Program-made: the position numbers and the translations under genes
In this document: one piece after another, positions 10,220-19,076 of the stretch
Position numbering within the stretch: the first letter of the stretch is position 1
Layout of the letters: the number at the start of each line of letters is the position of its first letter
NCBI RefSeq assembly: GCF_001050015.1
Contig: NZ_CVTB01000011.1
Coordinates: forward strand, 1-64,000
Reading direction: 5' to 3'
From: Mycolicibacterium malmesburyense
Lineage (GTDB): Bacteria > Actinomycetota > Actinomycetes > Mycobacteriales > Mycobacteriaceae
DNA: 64,000 nt
The notes under the pieces: model-generated
The model's input: only the letters and a program-made list of their open reading frames with translations
Told to the model about the DNA's origin: nothing
Databases searched by the model: none

Positions 10220-11406
10220 CTGGTGGTGATTACCTCCCGCTCGACCGCACGCGAGGCGCGGTCACGCGCCCACTGCTGGGCGTCAAGTACGTCTTCCACG
10301 GTAGCTGGTTCGGCGGCCCACTGGTCGGCAGCGCGCAGCACGTCGCCGATGGTGCGCACGATCGCCGGGAACCGGATCCGCCCGTCGAGGAACGCCGCGG
10401 CCGCCTCCTCGTTGGCGGCGTTGTAGACCGCGGTCATGCAGCCGCCCGCCTCCCCGGCCTGGCGGGCCAACGACACCGCGGGGAACACCTCGTCGTCCAG
10501 CGGCTCGAAATCCCAGGTCGACGCGGTGGTGAAATCGCAGGCCAACGCCGCCGCGGGCACCCGGTCGGGCCAGCCGAGCGCGAGCGCGATCGGTAACTTC
10601 ATGTCGGGCGGGCTGGCCTGGGCCAGCGTGGAGCCGTCGGTGAACGTGACCATCGAGTGCACGATCGACTGCGGGTGCACGACCACCTCGATGCGGTCGT
10701 AGGGCACCCCGAACAGCAGATGCGTCTCGATCAGCTCGAGTCCCTTGTTGACCAGCGACGCCGAGTTCAGCGTGTTCATCGGCCCCATCGACCAGGTCGG
10801 ATGGGCGCCGGCCTGCTCCGGGGTGGCCGACTCCAGGCGCTCGGCGCTCCAGCCGCGGAACGGGCCGCCCGAAGCGGTCAGCACGATCTTGGCGACCTCC
10901 TCCGGGGCGCCGCCCCGCAGGCACTGCGCCATCGCCGAGTGTTCGGAGTCCACGGGCACGATCTGCCCAGGTCGGGATGCCTTGAGCACCAGCGGGCCGC
11001 CGGCGACCAGCGACTCCTTGTTGGCCAGCGCCAGGCGTGCGCCGGTCGCGAGCGCGGCCAGCGTCGGCTTGAGCCCCAGCGCGCCGACCAGGGCGTTGAG
11101 CACGACGTCGGCCTCGGTGTTCTCGACGAGGTGGGTGACCGCGTCGGGCCCGGCGAAGGTCACGTCGCCGACGTGGTCGGCGGCGGCCGCATCGGCGACG
11201 GCGATATTGGTCACACCGGTCGCCGCACGCTGCCCGGCGAGCAGATCCGGGTTGCCGCCCCCGGCGGCCAGGCCGACGACCTCGAAGCGGTCGGGGTTGG
11301 CGGCGATGACGTCCAGCGCCTGCGTTCCGATCGATCCGGTGCTGCCGAGGATCAGGACGCGCCGCCGATCCGAGCCACCGCTCCGGGCACCACCGCTAAC
11401 ACTCAC
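10216..11406 (-). CDS. dxr: 1-deoxy-D-xylulose 5-phosphate reductoisomerase
   Basis: Dxr makes MEP from DXP with NADPH, the first committed MEP-pathway step and the fosmidomycin target. The NADPH loop [12 protein letters not shown] lies near the N-terminus. The motifs LANKES, VDSEHSA and TASGGPFR are present, and the substrate/metal region reads [18 protein letters not shown]. The catalytic loop Met-Ser form (TWSMGPMN) is also intact. I chose the GTG at 11404-11406, giving 396 aa; the open frame continues upstream without family similarity. It is the first gene of the dxr-rip1-ispG run. Confidence 0.96.
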   Translation of the reverse strand: MSVSGGARSGGSDRRRVLILGSTGSIGTQALDVIAANPDRFEVVGLAAGGGNPDLLAGQRAATGVTNIAVADAAAADHVGDVTFAGPDAVTHLVENTEADVVLNALVGALGLKPTLAALATGARLALANKESLVAGGPLVLKASRPGQIVPVDSEHSAMAQCLRGGAPEEVAKIVLTASGGPFRGWSAERLESATPEQAGAHPTWSMGPMNTLNSASLVNKGLELIETHLLFGVPYDRIEVVVHPQSIVHSMVTFTDGSTLAQASPPDMKLPIALALGWPDRVPAAALACDFTTASTWDFEPLDDEVFPAVSLARQAGEAGGCMTAVYNAANEEAAAAFLDGRIRFPAIVRTIGDVLRAADQWAAEPATVEDVLDAQQWARDRASRAVEREVITTR

Positions 11407-11568
11407 CGAACCATTGTGCCGCTTACCGCCGGCGGTCGTGAGCCCCGCCGAGCCATCGAAGTGTGACGCGAATCTGACGTGATCCATCCCCGCCGCCGAC
11501 GGGTCCGAATCCCGGGTGTCAGAGCTGAAGGCACGGGCACCGGCCCGTCCACGACAAGGGAGCAGCGC

Positions 11569-12234
11569 ATGAAGATCGAATTCCGTAAGTCCGTGACCGC
11601 GGCGGGTGTGGCGGCCGCCGCGATCCTGACCGTCTCGGCATGTTCGAACGACACCAGCACCGCGGCGCCGACCGCGGCGGCCGAGTCGAGTTCGACCAGC
11701 GTCGCGCCGACGCCGATGAACCAGTCGATGGACCCCGCCGCCGGCCTGGTCGGACCCGGCTGCGCCGATTACGCGGCCCAGAATCCGACGGGTCCGGGCT
11801 CGGTCAACGGGATGGCACTGGACAAAGTGACCGTCGCGGCGGCGAACAACCCCATGCTCACCACGCTCACCTCGGCGTTGTCGGGCCGGCTCAACCCGAA
11901 CGTGAACCTTGTCGAGACGCTCGACGGCAGCCAGTTCACGGTGTTCGCGCCGACCGACGACGCATTCGCGAAAATCGACCCGGCGACCATCGAGACGCTC
12001 AAGACCGACTCGGAACTGCTGACGAGCATCCTGACCTATCACGTGGTTCCCGGTCAGGCCGATCCGGCGCAGGTCATCGGTACCCACAAGACGGTGCAGG
12101 GTGCCGACGTGCGGGTCGCGGGCGGCGGGCAGGACATCACGGTCAACGACGCGGGCGTGGTGTGCGGCGGGGTTCGCACCGCGAACGCAACCGTTTACCT
12201 CATCGACACGGTGTTGATGCCACCGGCGAATTGA
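11569..12234 (+). CDS. Fasciclin-domain lipoprotein (MPT83/MPT70-like)
   Basis: The 221-residue protein has a lipoprotein signal ending TVSAC, a Ser/Thr/Ala-rich linker and one FAS1 domain with the H1 motif [17 protein letters not shown] and the YHVVPG motif. It should be anchored outside the membrane, with a possible adhesion role. ATG 11569 has AAGGGAG six bases upstream, so it is preferred over upstream in-frame starts. Its place beside dxr and near a DUF2631 gene parallels mpt83/mpt70 in M. tuberculosis. The partner protein DipZ is not next to it here. Confidence 0.92.
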   Translation: MKIEFRKSVTAAGVAAAAILTVSACSNDTSTAAPTAAAESSSTSVAPTPMNQSMDPAAGLVGPGCADYAAQNPTGPGSVNGMALDKVTVAAANNPMLTTLTSALSGRLNPNVNLVETLDGSQFTVFAPTDDAFAKIDPATIETLKTDSELLTSILTYHVVPGQADPAQVIGTHKTVQGADVRVAGGGQDITVNDAGVVCGGVRTANATVYLIDTVLMPPAN

Positions 12235-12253
12235 TCTGTGCCCCAACAGAATC

Positions 12254-12291
12254 GGAGGGCGGCCCGGTTCACCCGGCTCGGGCCGCCCTCC
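12254..12291. terminator. GC-rich terminator hairpin between convergent genes
   Basis: Perfect 13-bp arms lie at 12254-12266 and 12279-12291 with a 12-base loop. The hairpin falls between the fasciclin gene and the convergent NTF2-like gene, 20 bp past one stop and 11 bp past the other. No T-run follows, as is usual for mycobacterial terminators. Confidence 0.65.
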
Positions 12292-12301
12292 CCGGTCAGC
12301 T

Positions 12302-12721
12302 TCACAAAGATCCGCCGGCGCCGAGCTGTTGCAACAGGCCGAACAAGTCCAGCTGACCGCGATGCGCGACCAATGTGTCGCCCTGGAAGCGGTCGAGGTG
12401 GATCCCGGCGACGGCGACCTTCCTGCCCGTCGGCGCCAATCCGCGGAACTCGCCGTCGTGGGTGCCGGTGAACGTGAACCGCGTGATGCCGTGCGACCCG
12501 TCGACCAAGACTTCCTCGATCACGTGCCGCCCGTCGGAGAACCCGCGGGTGAACTCTTCGAGGTGTGCACGCCACTCCTGCCACCCGAGGGGCGGTGAGC
12601 TGGCGACCTCGGCGACCAGGCGCGGCGAGACCAGCGCCTCCACCGTCGCCCAGTCCCGCCGGTCGATCGCCGTGTACAGGCACTCGACGAGTTCGCGGAT
12701 CTCGTCTTCGGAGAAACTCAC
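12302..12721 (-). CDS. NTF2-like (SnoaL-type) protein
   Basis: This 139-residue protein has the cone-shaped NTF2 pattern: helices at the start ([20 protein letters not shown]), then [20 protein letters not shown], then alternating strands ending [17 protein letters not shown], as in SnoaL-like ester cyclase and polyketide cyclase families. The catalytic role is not deducible. The start is GTG at 12719-12721, which overlaps the stop of the upstream LLM oxidoreductase gene (GTGA). The two are coupled and may act on the same compound. Confidence 0.75.
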   Translation of the reverse strand: MSFSEDEIRELVECLYTAIDRRDWATVEALVSPRLVAEVASSPPLGWQEWRAHLEEFTRGFSDGRHVIEEVLVDGSHGITRFTFTGTHDGEFRGLAPTGRKVAVAGIHLDRFQGDTLVAHRGQLDLFGLLQQLGAGGSL

Positions 12722-13590
12722 GGACGCACCTTGGCGATGATGGTTTCGGCGAACCGCTCGATGGGCTCCCGATACCGTTCCACGCCACCGGGTTCGAGGT
12801 CCATGCCCATCCACGGGCTGCACATCACCGCGGTGATCCCGGCGTCCTCGGCGCGCTTGTACAGATCGGGCGTCGGCGGTTCGAGCAGCGCCAGCATGAT
12901 GTCGAACGGTTCACTCTCGCGGCCGTATTCGCGGCGCAGCGCTGCCAACTTCTGCGCGTAACCGACTGCCTCGTCCCACTGGTAGGCGTAACCGACCCAG
13001 CCGTCACACAGCCGCGCGGCGCGACGCAGCGCGGCCTCGGACTCTCCACCGCACAGAATCGGCACTGGCGCAACGGGATGCGGTTCGATCATCATCTCCG
13101 GCACCTGGTAGTACTCGCCGTCCCAGGACACCCAACCGCCGCGCCACAGTTCCCGCAGCGCGGGGATCATCTCATCGAGGCGTTTACCGCGGGTGCCGAA
13201 ATCCTGACCCATCAGCTCGTATTCCTCGCGCATCCACCCGACGCCCGCGGCCAGCGACACCCGCCCGTCCGAGAGCACCGACGCGGTCGCGACCTGTTTG
13301 GCCACCTCCAGCAGCGGGCGCGCCGGCGCGATGTAGACGGCGTTGGAGAACCTCAGCCGGGTCGTCACCGCGGCCATCGCACCGATCTGCACCCAGCAGT
13401 CGGGCCACGCCGTCTCCGGCGCCCACATCGGCTTACCGGTCGGCGAGTCCGGATACGGCGAACTCAACTCGCGGGGGTAGATCATGTGGTCCGAGCACAC
13501 CATCCCGTCGTAGCCGGCCTCGTCGAAGGCGCGGGCGAGCCCGAGGATCTCTGACGTCTTCATGAACGCGGTGCCCGACCAGAACTCCAT
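12718..13590 (-). CDS. LLM-class F420-dependent oxidoreductase
   Basis: The product is a 290-residue TIM-barrel flavin/F420 oxidoreductase of the luciferase-like family. Typical elements are SDHMIYPRE near residue 34, the segment RLRFSNAVYIAPARPLLEVAK split across strand 3, GRVSLAAGVGWMREEYE, and VPILCGGESEAALRRAARLCDGW near the C-terminal phosphate-binding part. It probably transfers hydride between F420 and an unknown substrate. It forms an overlapping pair with the NTF2-like gene and is divergent from the photolyase gene across 39 bp. Confidence 0.88.
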   Translation of the reverse strand: MEFWSGTAFMKTSEILGLARAFDEAGYDGMVCSDHMIYPRELSSPYPDSPTGKPMWAPETAWPDCWVQIGAMAAVTTRLRFSNAVYIAPARPLLEVAKQVATASVLSDGRVSLAAGVGWMREEYELMGQDFGTRGKRLDEMIPALRELWRGGWVSWDGEYYQVPEMMIEPHPVAPVPILCGGESEAALRRAARLCDGWVGYAYQWDEAVGYAQKLAALRREYGRESEPFDIMLALLEPPTPDLYKRAEDAGITAVMCSPWMGMDLEPGGVERYREPIERFAETIIAKVRP

Positions 13591-13629
13591 CCTGTTTCTC
13601 TATCGCGAATTCCGGGCAGCATCAATGCC

Positions 13630-14922
13630 ATGCCCACATTGTTGTGGTTTCGACGCGATCTGCGGCTGCGCGATCTGCCCTCGCTGCTGGCCGCGGCCGC
13701 CGGTGACGGCGAGGTGCTGGCCTGCTACGTCCTCGACCCGAGGCTCGAAGCATCGGCGGGTGCCCGCCGGTTGCAGTACCTCTACAACGCGCTGCGCGAT
13801 CTCCGCGGTGGCCTCGACGGCAAGGTGTTCGTGACCCGCGGGCGGCCCGACGAACGAATACCGGCCCTCGCCAACGCGATCGACGCCTCGGCGGTGCACA
13901 TCTCCGCCGACCACACGCCGTTCGGGCGCCGACGCGACGACGCCGTGGCGGCCGCACTCGGCGACATCCCGCTCGAGGCGTCGGGTTCGCCGTACCTCGT
14001 GTCGCCCGGGCGAGTGACCAAACCCGACGGCGATCCGTACAAGGTGTTCACCCCGTTTCACCGGGCCTGGCGCGACCACGGTTGGCGCGCACCGGCCGCC
14101 TCCGGCCCGAAATCGGCGAGCTGGCTCGACCCGGCGGATGTCGCCGGCGCGGTGCCGATTCCCGATCCCGGTGTCGAACTCGACCTGCCCGCCGGCGAGA
14201 CGGCCGCCCACGAACAATGGAAGTCGTTCGTGGCCAACGGGCTCGACGCATATGCCGACGAGCGCAACCGACCCGATTTGGACGGCACCAGCCGGATGTC
14301 GGCACATCTGAAGTTCGGCACCATCCATCCCCGCACCATGGCCGCCGACCTGGGCCGGGGCAAAGGCGCGCAGGCATACTTGCGCGAGTTGGCCTTTCGC
14401 GATTTCTACGCCGCGGTGCTCGACGAATGGCCGCGCAGCGCCTGGTGGAACTGGAACTCGGCGTTCGACGGGATGACGGTCGACGACGGCCCCGAGGCCC
14501 GGAAGCGGTTCGAGGCCTGGAAAGAGGGCAGGACGGGCTATCCCATCGTCGACGCCGGTATGCGCCAGCTCGCGGAGATCGGCTGGATGCACAACCGGGT
14601 GCGCATGATTGTCGCATCCTTCCTGGTCAAGGATCTGCACCTGCCGTGGCAGTGGGGCGCGCGCTGGTTCCTCGACCAACTGGTCGACGGCGACATGGCC
14701 AACAACCAACACGGTTGGCAGTGGGTCGCGGGCACCGGGACCGACGCCGCGCCGTTCTTCCGCATCTTCAACCCGACCACGCAGGGCGAGAAGTTCGATC
14801 CCGACGGCGGCTATGTGCGGCGGTGGGTACCCGAGGTCGACGGCGACGGCTATCCGGCGCCGATCGTCGATCACGCCGCCGAACGCAAGGAGGCGCTGCG
14901 CCGCTACGCCGACATCACTTGA
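13630..14922 (+). CDS. phr: Deoxyribodipyrimidine photolyase / cryptochrome family
   Basis: This light-dependent DNA repair enzyme splits pyrimidine dimers. The 430-residue protein starts with the Rossmann-type antenna domain (LLWFRRDLRLRDLPSL) and continues with the FAD-binding helical domain. The FAD motifs TSRMSAHLKFGTIHPRT, ELAFRDFYAAVL, YPIVDAGMRQL and WMHNRVRMIVASFLVKDL are all intact, as is QHGWQWVAGTGTD. The Trp chain residues are in expected positions. The 3' end overlaps the convergent SDR gene by eight bases. Confidence 0.94.
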   Translation: MPTLLWFRRDLRLRDLPSLLAAAAGDGEVLACYVLDPRLEASAGARRLQYLYNALRDLRGGLDGKVFVTRGRPDERIPALANAIDASAVHISADHTPFGRRRDDAVAAALGDIPLEASGSPYLVSPGRVTKPDGDPYKVFTPFHRAWRDHGWRAPAASGPKSASWLDPADVAGAVPIPDPGVELDLPAGETAAHEQWKSFVANGLDAYADERNRPDLDGTSRMSAHLKFGTIHPRTMAADLGRGKGAQAYLRELAFRDFYAAVLDEWPRSAWWNWNSAFDGMTVDDGPEARKRFEAWKEGRTGYPIVDAGMRQLAEIGWMHNRVRMIVASFLVKDLHLPWQWGARWFLDQLVDGDMANNQHGWQWVAGTGTDAAPFFRIFNPTTQGEKFDPDGGYVRRWVPEVDGDGYPAPIVDHAAERKEALRRYADIT

Positions 14923-15742
14923 TGATCTGTCCGCCGTCCACCGGCAGCGCCACCCCGGTGACGTAGCGGCCGGAGTCACCGCACAGGTAGACCATGGCGT
15001 CGCTGATGGCCTCCGGCTCGACCGGCGGAACGTTCAGCAGCGGCTGCTGGGAGACGCTGAACGCCGGATGCTCACCTGACCATTCGGCCAACGCCTCGTT
15101 GTAGATCATCGGGGTGGCCACCCCGCCGGGATGCACCGAGTTGACGCGAATGTTCTTCTCCGCCAACGCTCGCGCGAAGTGGCGCATCACGCCGATGACG
15201 CCGTGCTTGGCGACGGTGTAGCCCGCCGCGCCGTGGTTCATCGTGCCGAAGTCGACGGTGACGGGTTTGAACGCGGCCGCCGAGCTGGTGATCACGATCG
15301 CGCCGCCGTCACCGTGGGCGAGCAGAGCCGGCAGGGTCGCGGTGATCGTGTAGTAGACGCCGTTGAGCATGACGTTGACCGCGTCGACGAACGCGGCGAT
15401 GTCGCGCCCCTGCTGTCCCGCCGCGGGGAGGATGCCCGCGTTGGCGAGCACGAAGTCGATGCGGCCGAGCTCCGCGGCGCCCTTGGCCGCGATCTCCTGC
15501 AGCCGCTCGAGGTCGCGGACGTCACCGCGTTCGGCGATGATGTTGCGGCCGGTCTTCTCCACGAGGTTGGCCGTCTCGTCGAGGTCCTCCGGGGTCGCCA
15601 TCGGGTAGGCGACGCTGTCGATCTGCTCGCACAGGTCGACCGCGATGATGTCGGCGCCCTCCTCGGCGAAGCGCACCGCGTGCGCGCGACCCTGACCCCG
15701 CGCGGCGCCGGTGATGAACGCGACCTTGCCCTCGAACTGCAT
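14915..15742 (-). CDS. Mycofactocin-coupled SDR oxidoreductase
   Basis: This is a 275-residue short-chain dehydrogenase. The NAD loop GAARGQGRAHAVRFAEEGAD followed by IIAVDLC, and the long insertion after it (YPMATPEDLDETANLVEKTG), are the signature of the actinobacterial group that keeps its NAD bound and depends on mycofactocin for turnover. The catalytic Ser (TSSAA) and YTVAK are present. The start at 15742 was chosen because the family begins shortly before the EGKVAFITGAARG strand; GAGGAG lies 11 bases upstream. The substrate is probably an alcohol. No mycofactocin synthesis genes are in the window. Confidence 0.9.
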   Translation of the reverse strand: MQFEGKVAFITGAARGQGRAHAVRFAEEGADIIAVDLCEQIDSVAYPMATPEDLDETANLVEKTGRNIIAERGDVRDLERLQEIAAKGAAELGRIDFVLANAGILPAAGQQGRDIAAFVDAVNVMLNGVYYTITATLPALLAHGDGGAIVITSSAAAFKPVTVDFGTMNHGAAGYTVAKHGVIGVMRHFARALAEKNIRVNSVHPGGVATPMIYNEALAEWSGEHPAFSVSQQPLLNVPPVEPEAISDAMVYLCGDSGRYVTGVALPVDGGQIIK

Positions 15743-15866
15743 CCGCCCATCAGCTCCTCGCGTCCGCGGTGTCATGGGCCATCACCCTACGGCCCGTGTA
15801 GTAGGGGCCCTGTTTTGGGCATATGCCAGAATGTCGGCAGTACGAGCCCGACCATGAGGAGCAGCC

Positions 15867-16121
15867 GTGGCCAACACCGAGGTGCAGCGATACACCGGCG
15901 TCGACGTCGAAGACGTGCCCTCCGCCGAGTGGGGCTGGTCGAAGGAGAACCCCAAGTTCTTCCACATCGGCGGCATCGTCGCGGCCCTGTTCCTGCTGAC
16001 CCTCATCCACGGCAACCACACCGGACGCGTCGAGGACCTCTTCCTCGTAGGCTTCGCCGTGCTGATTCTGGCAGCGGTCGCCCGCGACTGGTGGCTCCGC
16101 AAACGGGGCTGGATCCGCTAG
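15867..16121 (+). CDS. Small membrane protein, DUF2631
   Basis: The 84-residue protein has a polar N-terminus (residues 1-32) containing [15 protein letters not shown], then two membrane helices at about 34-48 and 58-73, and ends with a basic tail ([12 protein letters not shown]). This matches the DUF2631 family of actinobacterial small membrane proteins; the M. tuberculosis homologue lies beside mpt70. Function is unknown. GAGGAG lies six bases before the ATG. The stop overlaps that of the convergent next gene by four bases. Confidence 0.85.
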   Translation: MANTEVQRYTGVDVEDVPSAEWGWSKENPKFFHIGGIVAALFLLTLIHGNHTGRVEDLFLVGFAVLILAAVARDWWLRKRGWIR

Positions 16122-16672
16122 ACCGGGTTCAGCGGCCGGAACGACTCGACACTCAGGTCGAACAACGTCTCGGTGGTCCCGACGCCGGAGGCCATGTCCG
16201 CCGCGGCGAGGGCATGAGCCTTGAACGCCCGGGCCGCGACGCTCAGCCGGTGTTCGCTCGCGTCGATGCGGCCACCGAGTTCGACCGGCCAGTCATCGCC
16301 CCACGCCGTCACCTCCGCGCCGCGCCTCACCAGGTCGAAGACGAGCGCACGGACCCGCGGATCGTCCCGCAGCAATGCCGCGCTGACCGCGAGCGCACCG
16401 TCGCGCGGCATGTCGCGCAGGCGGGTCTGCGCGCCCTGGCCTGCGGCGTTGGCGCCCAGAATCGTCAGCGGCCGCACGTCGGGGCAGTCCTCCACCCAGA
16501 CGTGGACATCCCACCCAGCCCGCGCCCGGTCGAACAACCACCCGCCCGCAGAGCCCACCAGATCGGCGACGTTCGCCGCCAGGATGCTGAGTTGATGATG
16601 CTTGACCGGGTCTTCGACGGCCCGGACGCCGTCGGCCAACACGACGTCGTCGGTAAAGGGTCGAGTTGCCAT
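16118..16672 (-). CDS. Conserved actinobacterial protein of unknown function (paralogue of 39736-40158)
   Basis: This 184-residue protein has no motif I can assign. Two blocks are shared with the gene at 39736-40158: [18 protein letters not shown] (there GGWLCDRAMAGWAMTVRV) and [17 protein letters not shown] (there SVAARAYRARAFRAADL). It has no signal peptide or membrane span. A copy of the 26-bp element lies 62 bp upstream of its start, reading the other way, so it may be part of that regulon. Confidence 0.65.
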   Translation of the reverse strand: MATRPFTDDVVLADGVRAVEDPVKHHQLSILAANVADLVGSAGGWLFDRARAGWDVHVWVEDCPDVRPLTILGANAAGQGAQTRLRDMPRDGALAVSAALLRDDPRVRALVFDLVRRGAEVTAWGDDWPVELGGRIDASEHRLSVAARAFKAHALAAADMASGVGTTETLFDLSVESFRPLNPV

Positions 16673-16734
16673 AGTTCCTATCCGATCGGAGACAACGACG
16701 CCGGTCGAGGGGCCGTCACGGCGTGCATAGAGCG

Positions 16735-16760
16735 TGACACTATTGTCGCGATCTGTAAAG
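16735..16760 (+). promoter_or_regulatory. 26-bp element, copy 1
   Basis: TGACACTA, nine bases, TCTGTAAAG. It lies between the unknown gene starting at 16672 (minus strand) and the 3' end of the WS/DGAT gene at 16781. No plus-strand gene follows, so here it would act either as an operator for the minus-strand gene or as a remnant. It differs from the consensus at two core bases. Confidence 0.55.
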
Positions 16761-16780
16761 GTTCGATCTTGCGGCGCGGC

Positions 16781-18208
16781 TCAGCGCGCCGCGACGGCCG
16801 GCGGCAGAGCCGAGGCGACCGAGGCCAGTTCGCCGGAGAGTCCCGCGGCGCGGCGAATGTCGGCGAAGGATTCCATCAGCGCATCGGTCGCCTCGTGCGG
16901 ATCGTCGAGGGTGCGGTCGTCGGTCAGCACCGAGATGGCGAGTTGGTCGACGTAGCTCCACACCGTGATGTTCATCCCGCTGCCGGTGACGACCGGCCCG
17001 ACCGAGTAGATCTCGCTGACCACGCCGCCCGCGACGTGCCCGCGTTCGCGGGGGCCCGCGACGTTGGAGATGGTCAGGTTCATCACTGCGCCCGATTCCA
17101 TCCGGCGGGCCTGCATGCGAAAGAACCGTGGCGCCAACGCCGGTGGCAGATACGACATCCACGCCGGCAGCACCGTCGGCCCCAGCAGCTGGTGGCTCTC
17201 CTTGGCGATCCTGGTCGCCACCGCGGTCAGCCGGACCCGTTCCAGTGGGTCGGCGATGTGCACCGGAAGCGACGGCATCATGTAGGTGAACTCGTTGCCC
17301 GTCAACCGATCTCGCGACGGGTCGGTGCTGACCGGGACACCCGCGATCAGCGGTGCGTCCGCGGATCCGTCGTAGCGCAGCAGCAGCGTGCGCAGTGCCC
17401 CGGCCGTGGTGGCCAGGACGATGTCGTTGAGCGTCACGCCCAGATGCCTGCTGGTCTCCTTGACCTCCGCCAGCGACAACGGCGCCGTCGCGAAGCGCCG
17501 TCCCGGGGACACGACGTGGTTGAGGAAGGTCTGCGGCGGCGCGAAGTTGCGCGCCAGATCGGGATGGCTGCCCCGCTCCTTGGCCCGCTTGCGCACCCGC
17601 GACACCCCGGCCGCCGTCTCGTTGAGCAGCCGGGGCAGCCGGCGAATGAGGTGCGCGTGGTCGCGGCCCGCGGCCTTGAGGAGCTGCGCGGTGGTGCGCA
17701 TCGCCGGATCGGTGACGGCCCGAACGGGCGCGGGCGCCTCGGGTTCCAGAGCCTTGGCCAGCTGGTTGGCCGAGGCGACGCCGTCGGCCAGCACATGATG
17801 CACCTTGTGGATGATCGCGATGCGGCCGTCGGCCAGCCCCTCGGCGACGTACATCTCCCACAGCGGGCGGCCGCGGTCCAGCGGAGTGCTGGCGATCTCG
17901 CCGATCAGGTCGTCGAGTTCGCGGCGGCCGCCCGGCGGCGCGACCCGCGCCGGGCGCAGGTGGTAGTCGAGATCAATGTCGGGGTTCTCCCTCCACATCG
18001 GGTGGTGGAGCTTGAGCGGGATGTCGACGAGCTGGTACCGCAGCGCGGACAACGCCATCAGCCGCGGATAGGCGACCCGCCGGAACATGTCGAAGCTGAA
18101 GTCCTCGACGCCCGACACGTCGAGGATGCCGACCTTGAGCGTGTGCATGTGGATCTCGGGCGTCTCGCTGTACAGCATCAACGCGTCCACACCGTTGAGT
18201 CGCTTCAT
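16781..18208 (-). CDS. Wax ester synthase / diacylglycerol acyltransferase (WS/DGAT)
   Basis: The enzyme joins fatty acyl-CoA to diacylglycerol or fatty alcohol to make storage triacylglycerol or wax ester. The 475-residue protein starts MKRLNGVDALMLYSETPEIH, typical of the family, and has the catalytic HHVLADG at residues 137-143. The C-terminal half carries PLIAGVPVSTD, NEFTYMMPSLPVHI and NLTISNVAGPRE. The start at 18208 has GAGGGGGAG directly before it. Longer in-frame starts lack similarity. It is divergent from the DUF427 gene, with copy 2 of the 26-bp element between them. Confidence 0.92.
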   Translation of the reverse strand: MKRLNGVDALMLYSETPEIHMHTLKVGILDVSGVEDFSFDMFRRVAYPRLMALSALRYQLVDIPLKLHHPMWRENPDIDLDYHLRPARVAPPGGRRELDDLIGEIASTPLDRGRPLWEMYVAEGLADGRIAIIHKVHHVLADGVASANQLAKALEPEAPAPVRAVTDPAMRTTAQLLKAAGRDHAHLIRRLPRLLNETAAGVSRVRKRAKERGSHPDLARNFAPPQTFLNHVVSPGRRFATAPLSLAEVKETSRHLGVTLNDIVLATTAGALRTLLLRYDGSADAPLIAGVPVSTDPSRDRLTGNEFTYMMPSLPVHIADPLERVRLTAVATRIAKESHQLLGPTVLPAWMSYLPPALAPRFFRMQARRMESGAVMNLTISNVAGPRERGHVAGGVVSEIYSVGPVVTGSGMNITVWSYVDQLAISVLTDDRTLDDPHEATDALMESFADIRRAAGLSGELASVASALPPAVAAR

Positions 18209-18277
18209 CTCCCCCTCGCATCCGACACGTTCCGGTTTCCCAATCGTGCTCCTCCTCAAGCACGTTCGTGGCAGAGG

Positions 18278-18303
18278 TGACGATGGGCCCGAAATTTGTA
18301 AAG
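18278..18303 (+). promoter_or_regulatory. 26-bp element, copy 2
   Basis: TGACGATG, nine bases, TTTGTAAAG. The right half is perfect and the left half deviates after TGAC. The DUF427 ATG is eight bases after the final G, so a transcript starting at the usual distance from a TAAAGC -10 would be leaderless. The WS/DGAT gene starts 69 bp away on the other strand. Confidence 0.65.
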
Positions 18304-18311
18304 CTGACGGC

Positions 18312-18989
18312 ATGAGTCTCGTCGCCGCCCGCGGGCCGCTGAGCAAGGATCCGGCCGGCTGGTTCACCCCGCCGCTGCCCGCCGACGTGGTGTTCATCGA
18401 ACCGCATCCGCGCCGGGTGCAAGCGGTGCGCGACGGCCGCACGGTGCTCGACACCGAGCGGGCGCTGATGGTGCACCGCCGCGACCATCCGCTCAGCTAC
18501 GCCTTCCCCGCCGACGCGGTCGGCGACCTGCCGTGCGAGCCCGTCGCCGAGGCTGTTGGATACGTCCGCGTGCCGTGGGACGCCGTCGACACCTGGCTCG
18601 AGGAAGGCCGCACGCTCGTGCACTATCCGCCCAACCCTTATCACCGCGTGGACTGCCGCCCGACGCATCGCGCGCTGCGGGTGACGGTCGCGGGCGAACC
18701 GCTGGTCGACACCACCGAGACGGTGATCGTTTTCGAGACGTCGTTGGAGCCCCGCCTGTACGTCGACCCGTCGCATGTGCGGACCGACCTGCTGCGACCG
18801 TCGGCCACGTCCAGCTACTGCAACTACAAGGGCTACGCGTCGTACTGGTCGGCGGTCGTCGGTGACACGGTCGTCGAGGACGTGGCGTGGAGCTATCCGG
18901 ACCCGCCGCCGGAGACGCTGCCGATCAAGGGCTTCTTCAGCTTCGACCCCACGCGCGCGGAGGTGTCGGCCGAACTACCCGGCGCCTGA
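18312..18989 (+). CDS. DUF427 protein (two DUF427 units)
   Basis: The 225-residue protein contains two copies of the compact beta DUF427 fold: residues about 35-110 (VQAVRDGRTVLDTERALMVH, then VHYPPNPYHRVDCRP) and about 117-215 (LRVTVAGEPLVDTTETVIVF, then TSSYCNYKGYASYWSAV). The Tyr/Cys-x-Tyr-Lys-Gly motif of the family is present. No reaction is known for this family. The start ATG directly follows the 26-bp element, with no room for a Shine-Dalgarno site. Confidence 0.85.
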   Translation: MSLVAARGPLSKDPAGWFTPPLPADVVFIEPHPRRVQAVRDGRTVLDTERALMVHRRDHPLSYAFPADAVGDLPCEPVAEAVGYVRVPWDAVDTWLEEGRTLVHYPPNPYHRVDCRPTHRALRVTVAGEPLVDTTETVIVFETSLEPRLYVDPSHVRTDLLRPSATSSYCNYKGYASYWSAVVGDTVVEDVAWSYPDPPPETLPIKGFFSFDPTRAEVSAELPGA

Positions 18990-19013
18990 CTACCCCACCT
19001 GCCTGACTCCATG

Positions 19014-19076
19014 CGGCGAAACTGAGGTTGTGCTCGACTTTTCGCCGAGATCTCGCGCACAAGCTCAGTTTCGGCG
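19014..19076. terminator. Long imperfect hairpin between convergent genes
   Basis: The arms at 19014-19033 and 19057-19076 pair at 18 of 20 positions around a 23-base loop. The right arm abuts the stop codon of the LLM gene (19077). It sits between that gene and the convergent DUF427 gene, so it can terminate both. Confidence 0.6.

Noticed and set aside
15131..18280. A very long plus-strand open frame of about 1050 codons
   Set aside because: It runs antisense to three or more recognisable genes (SDR, unknown protein, WS/DGAT), its translation is Arg/Asp/Gly-rich with no domain, and such frames are expected opposite high-GC genes.
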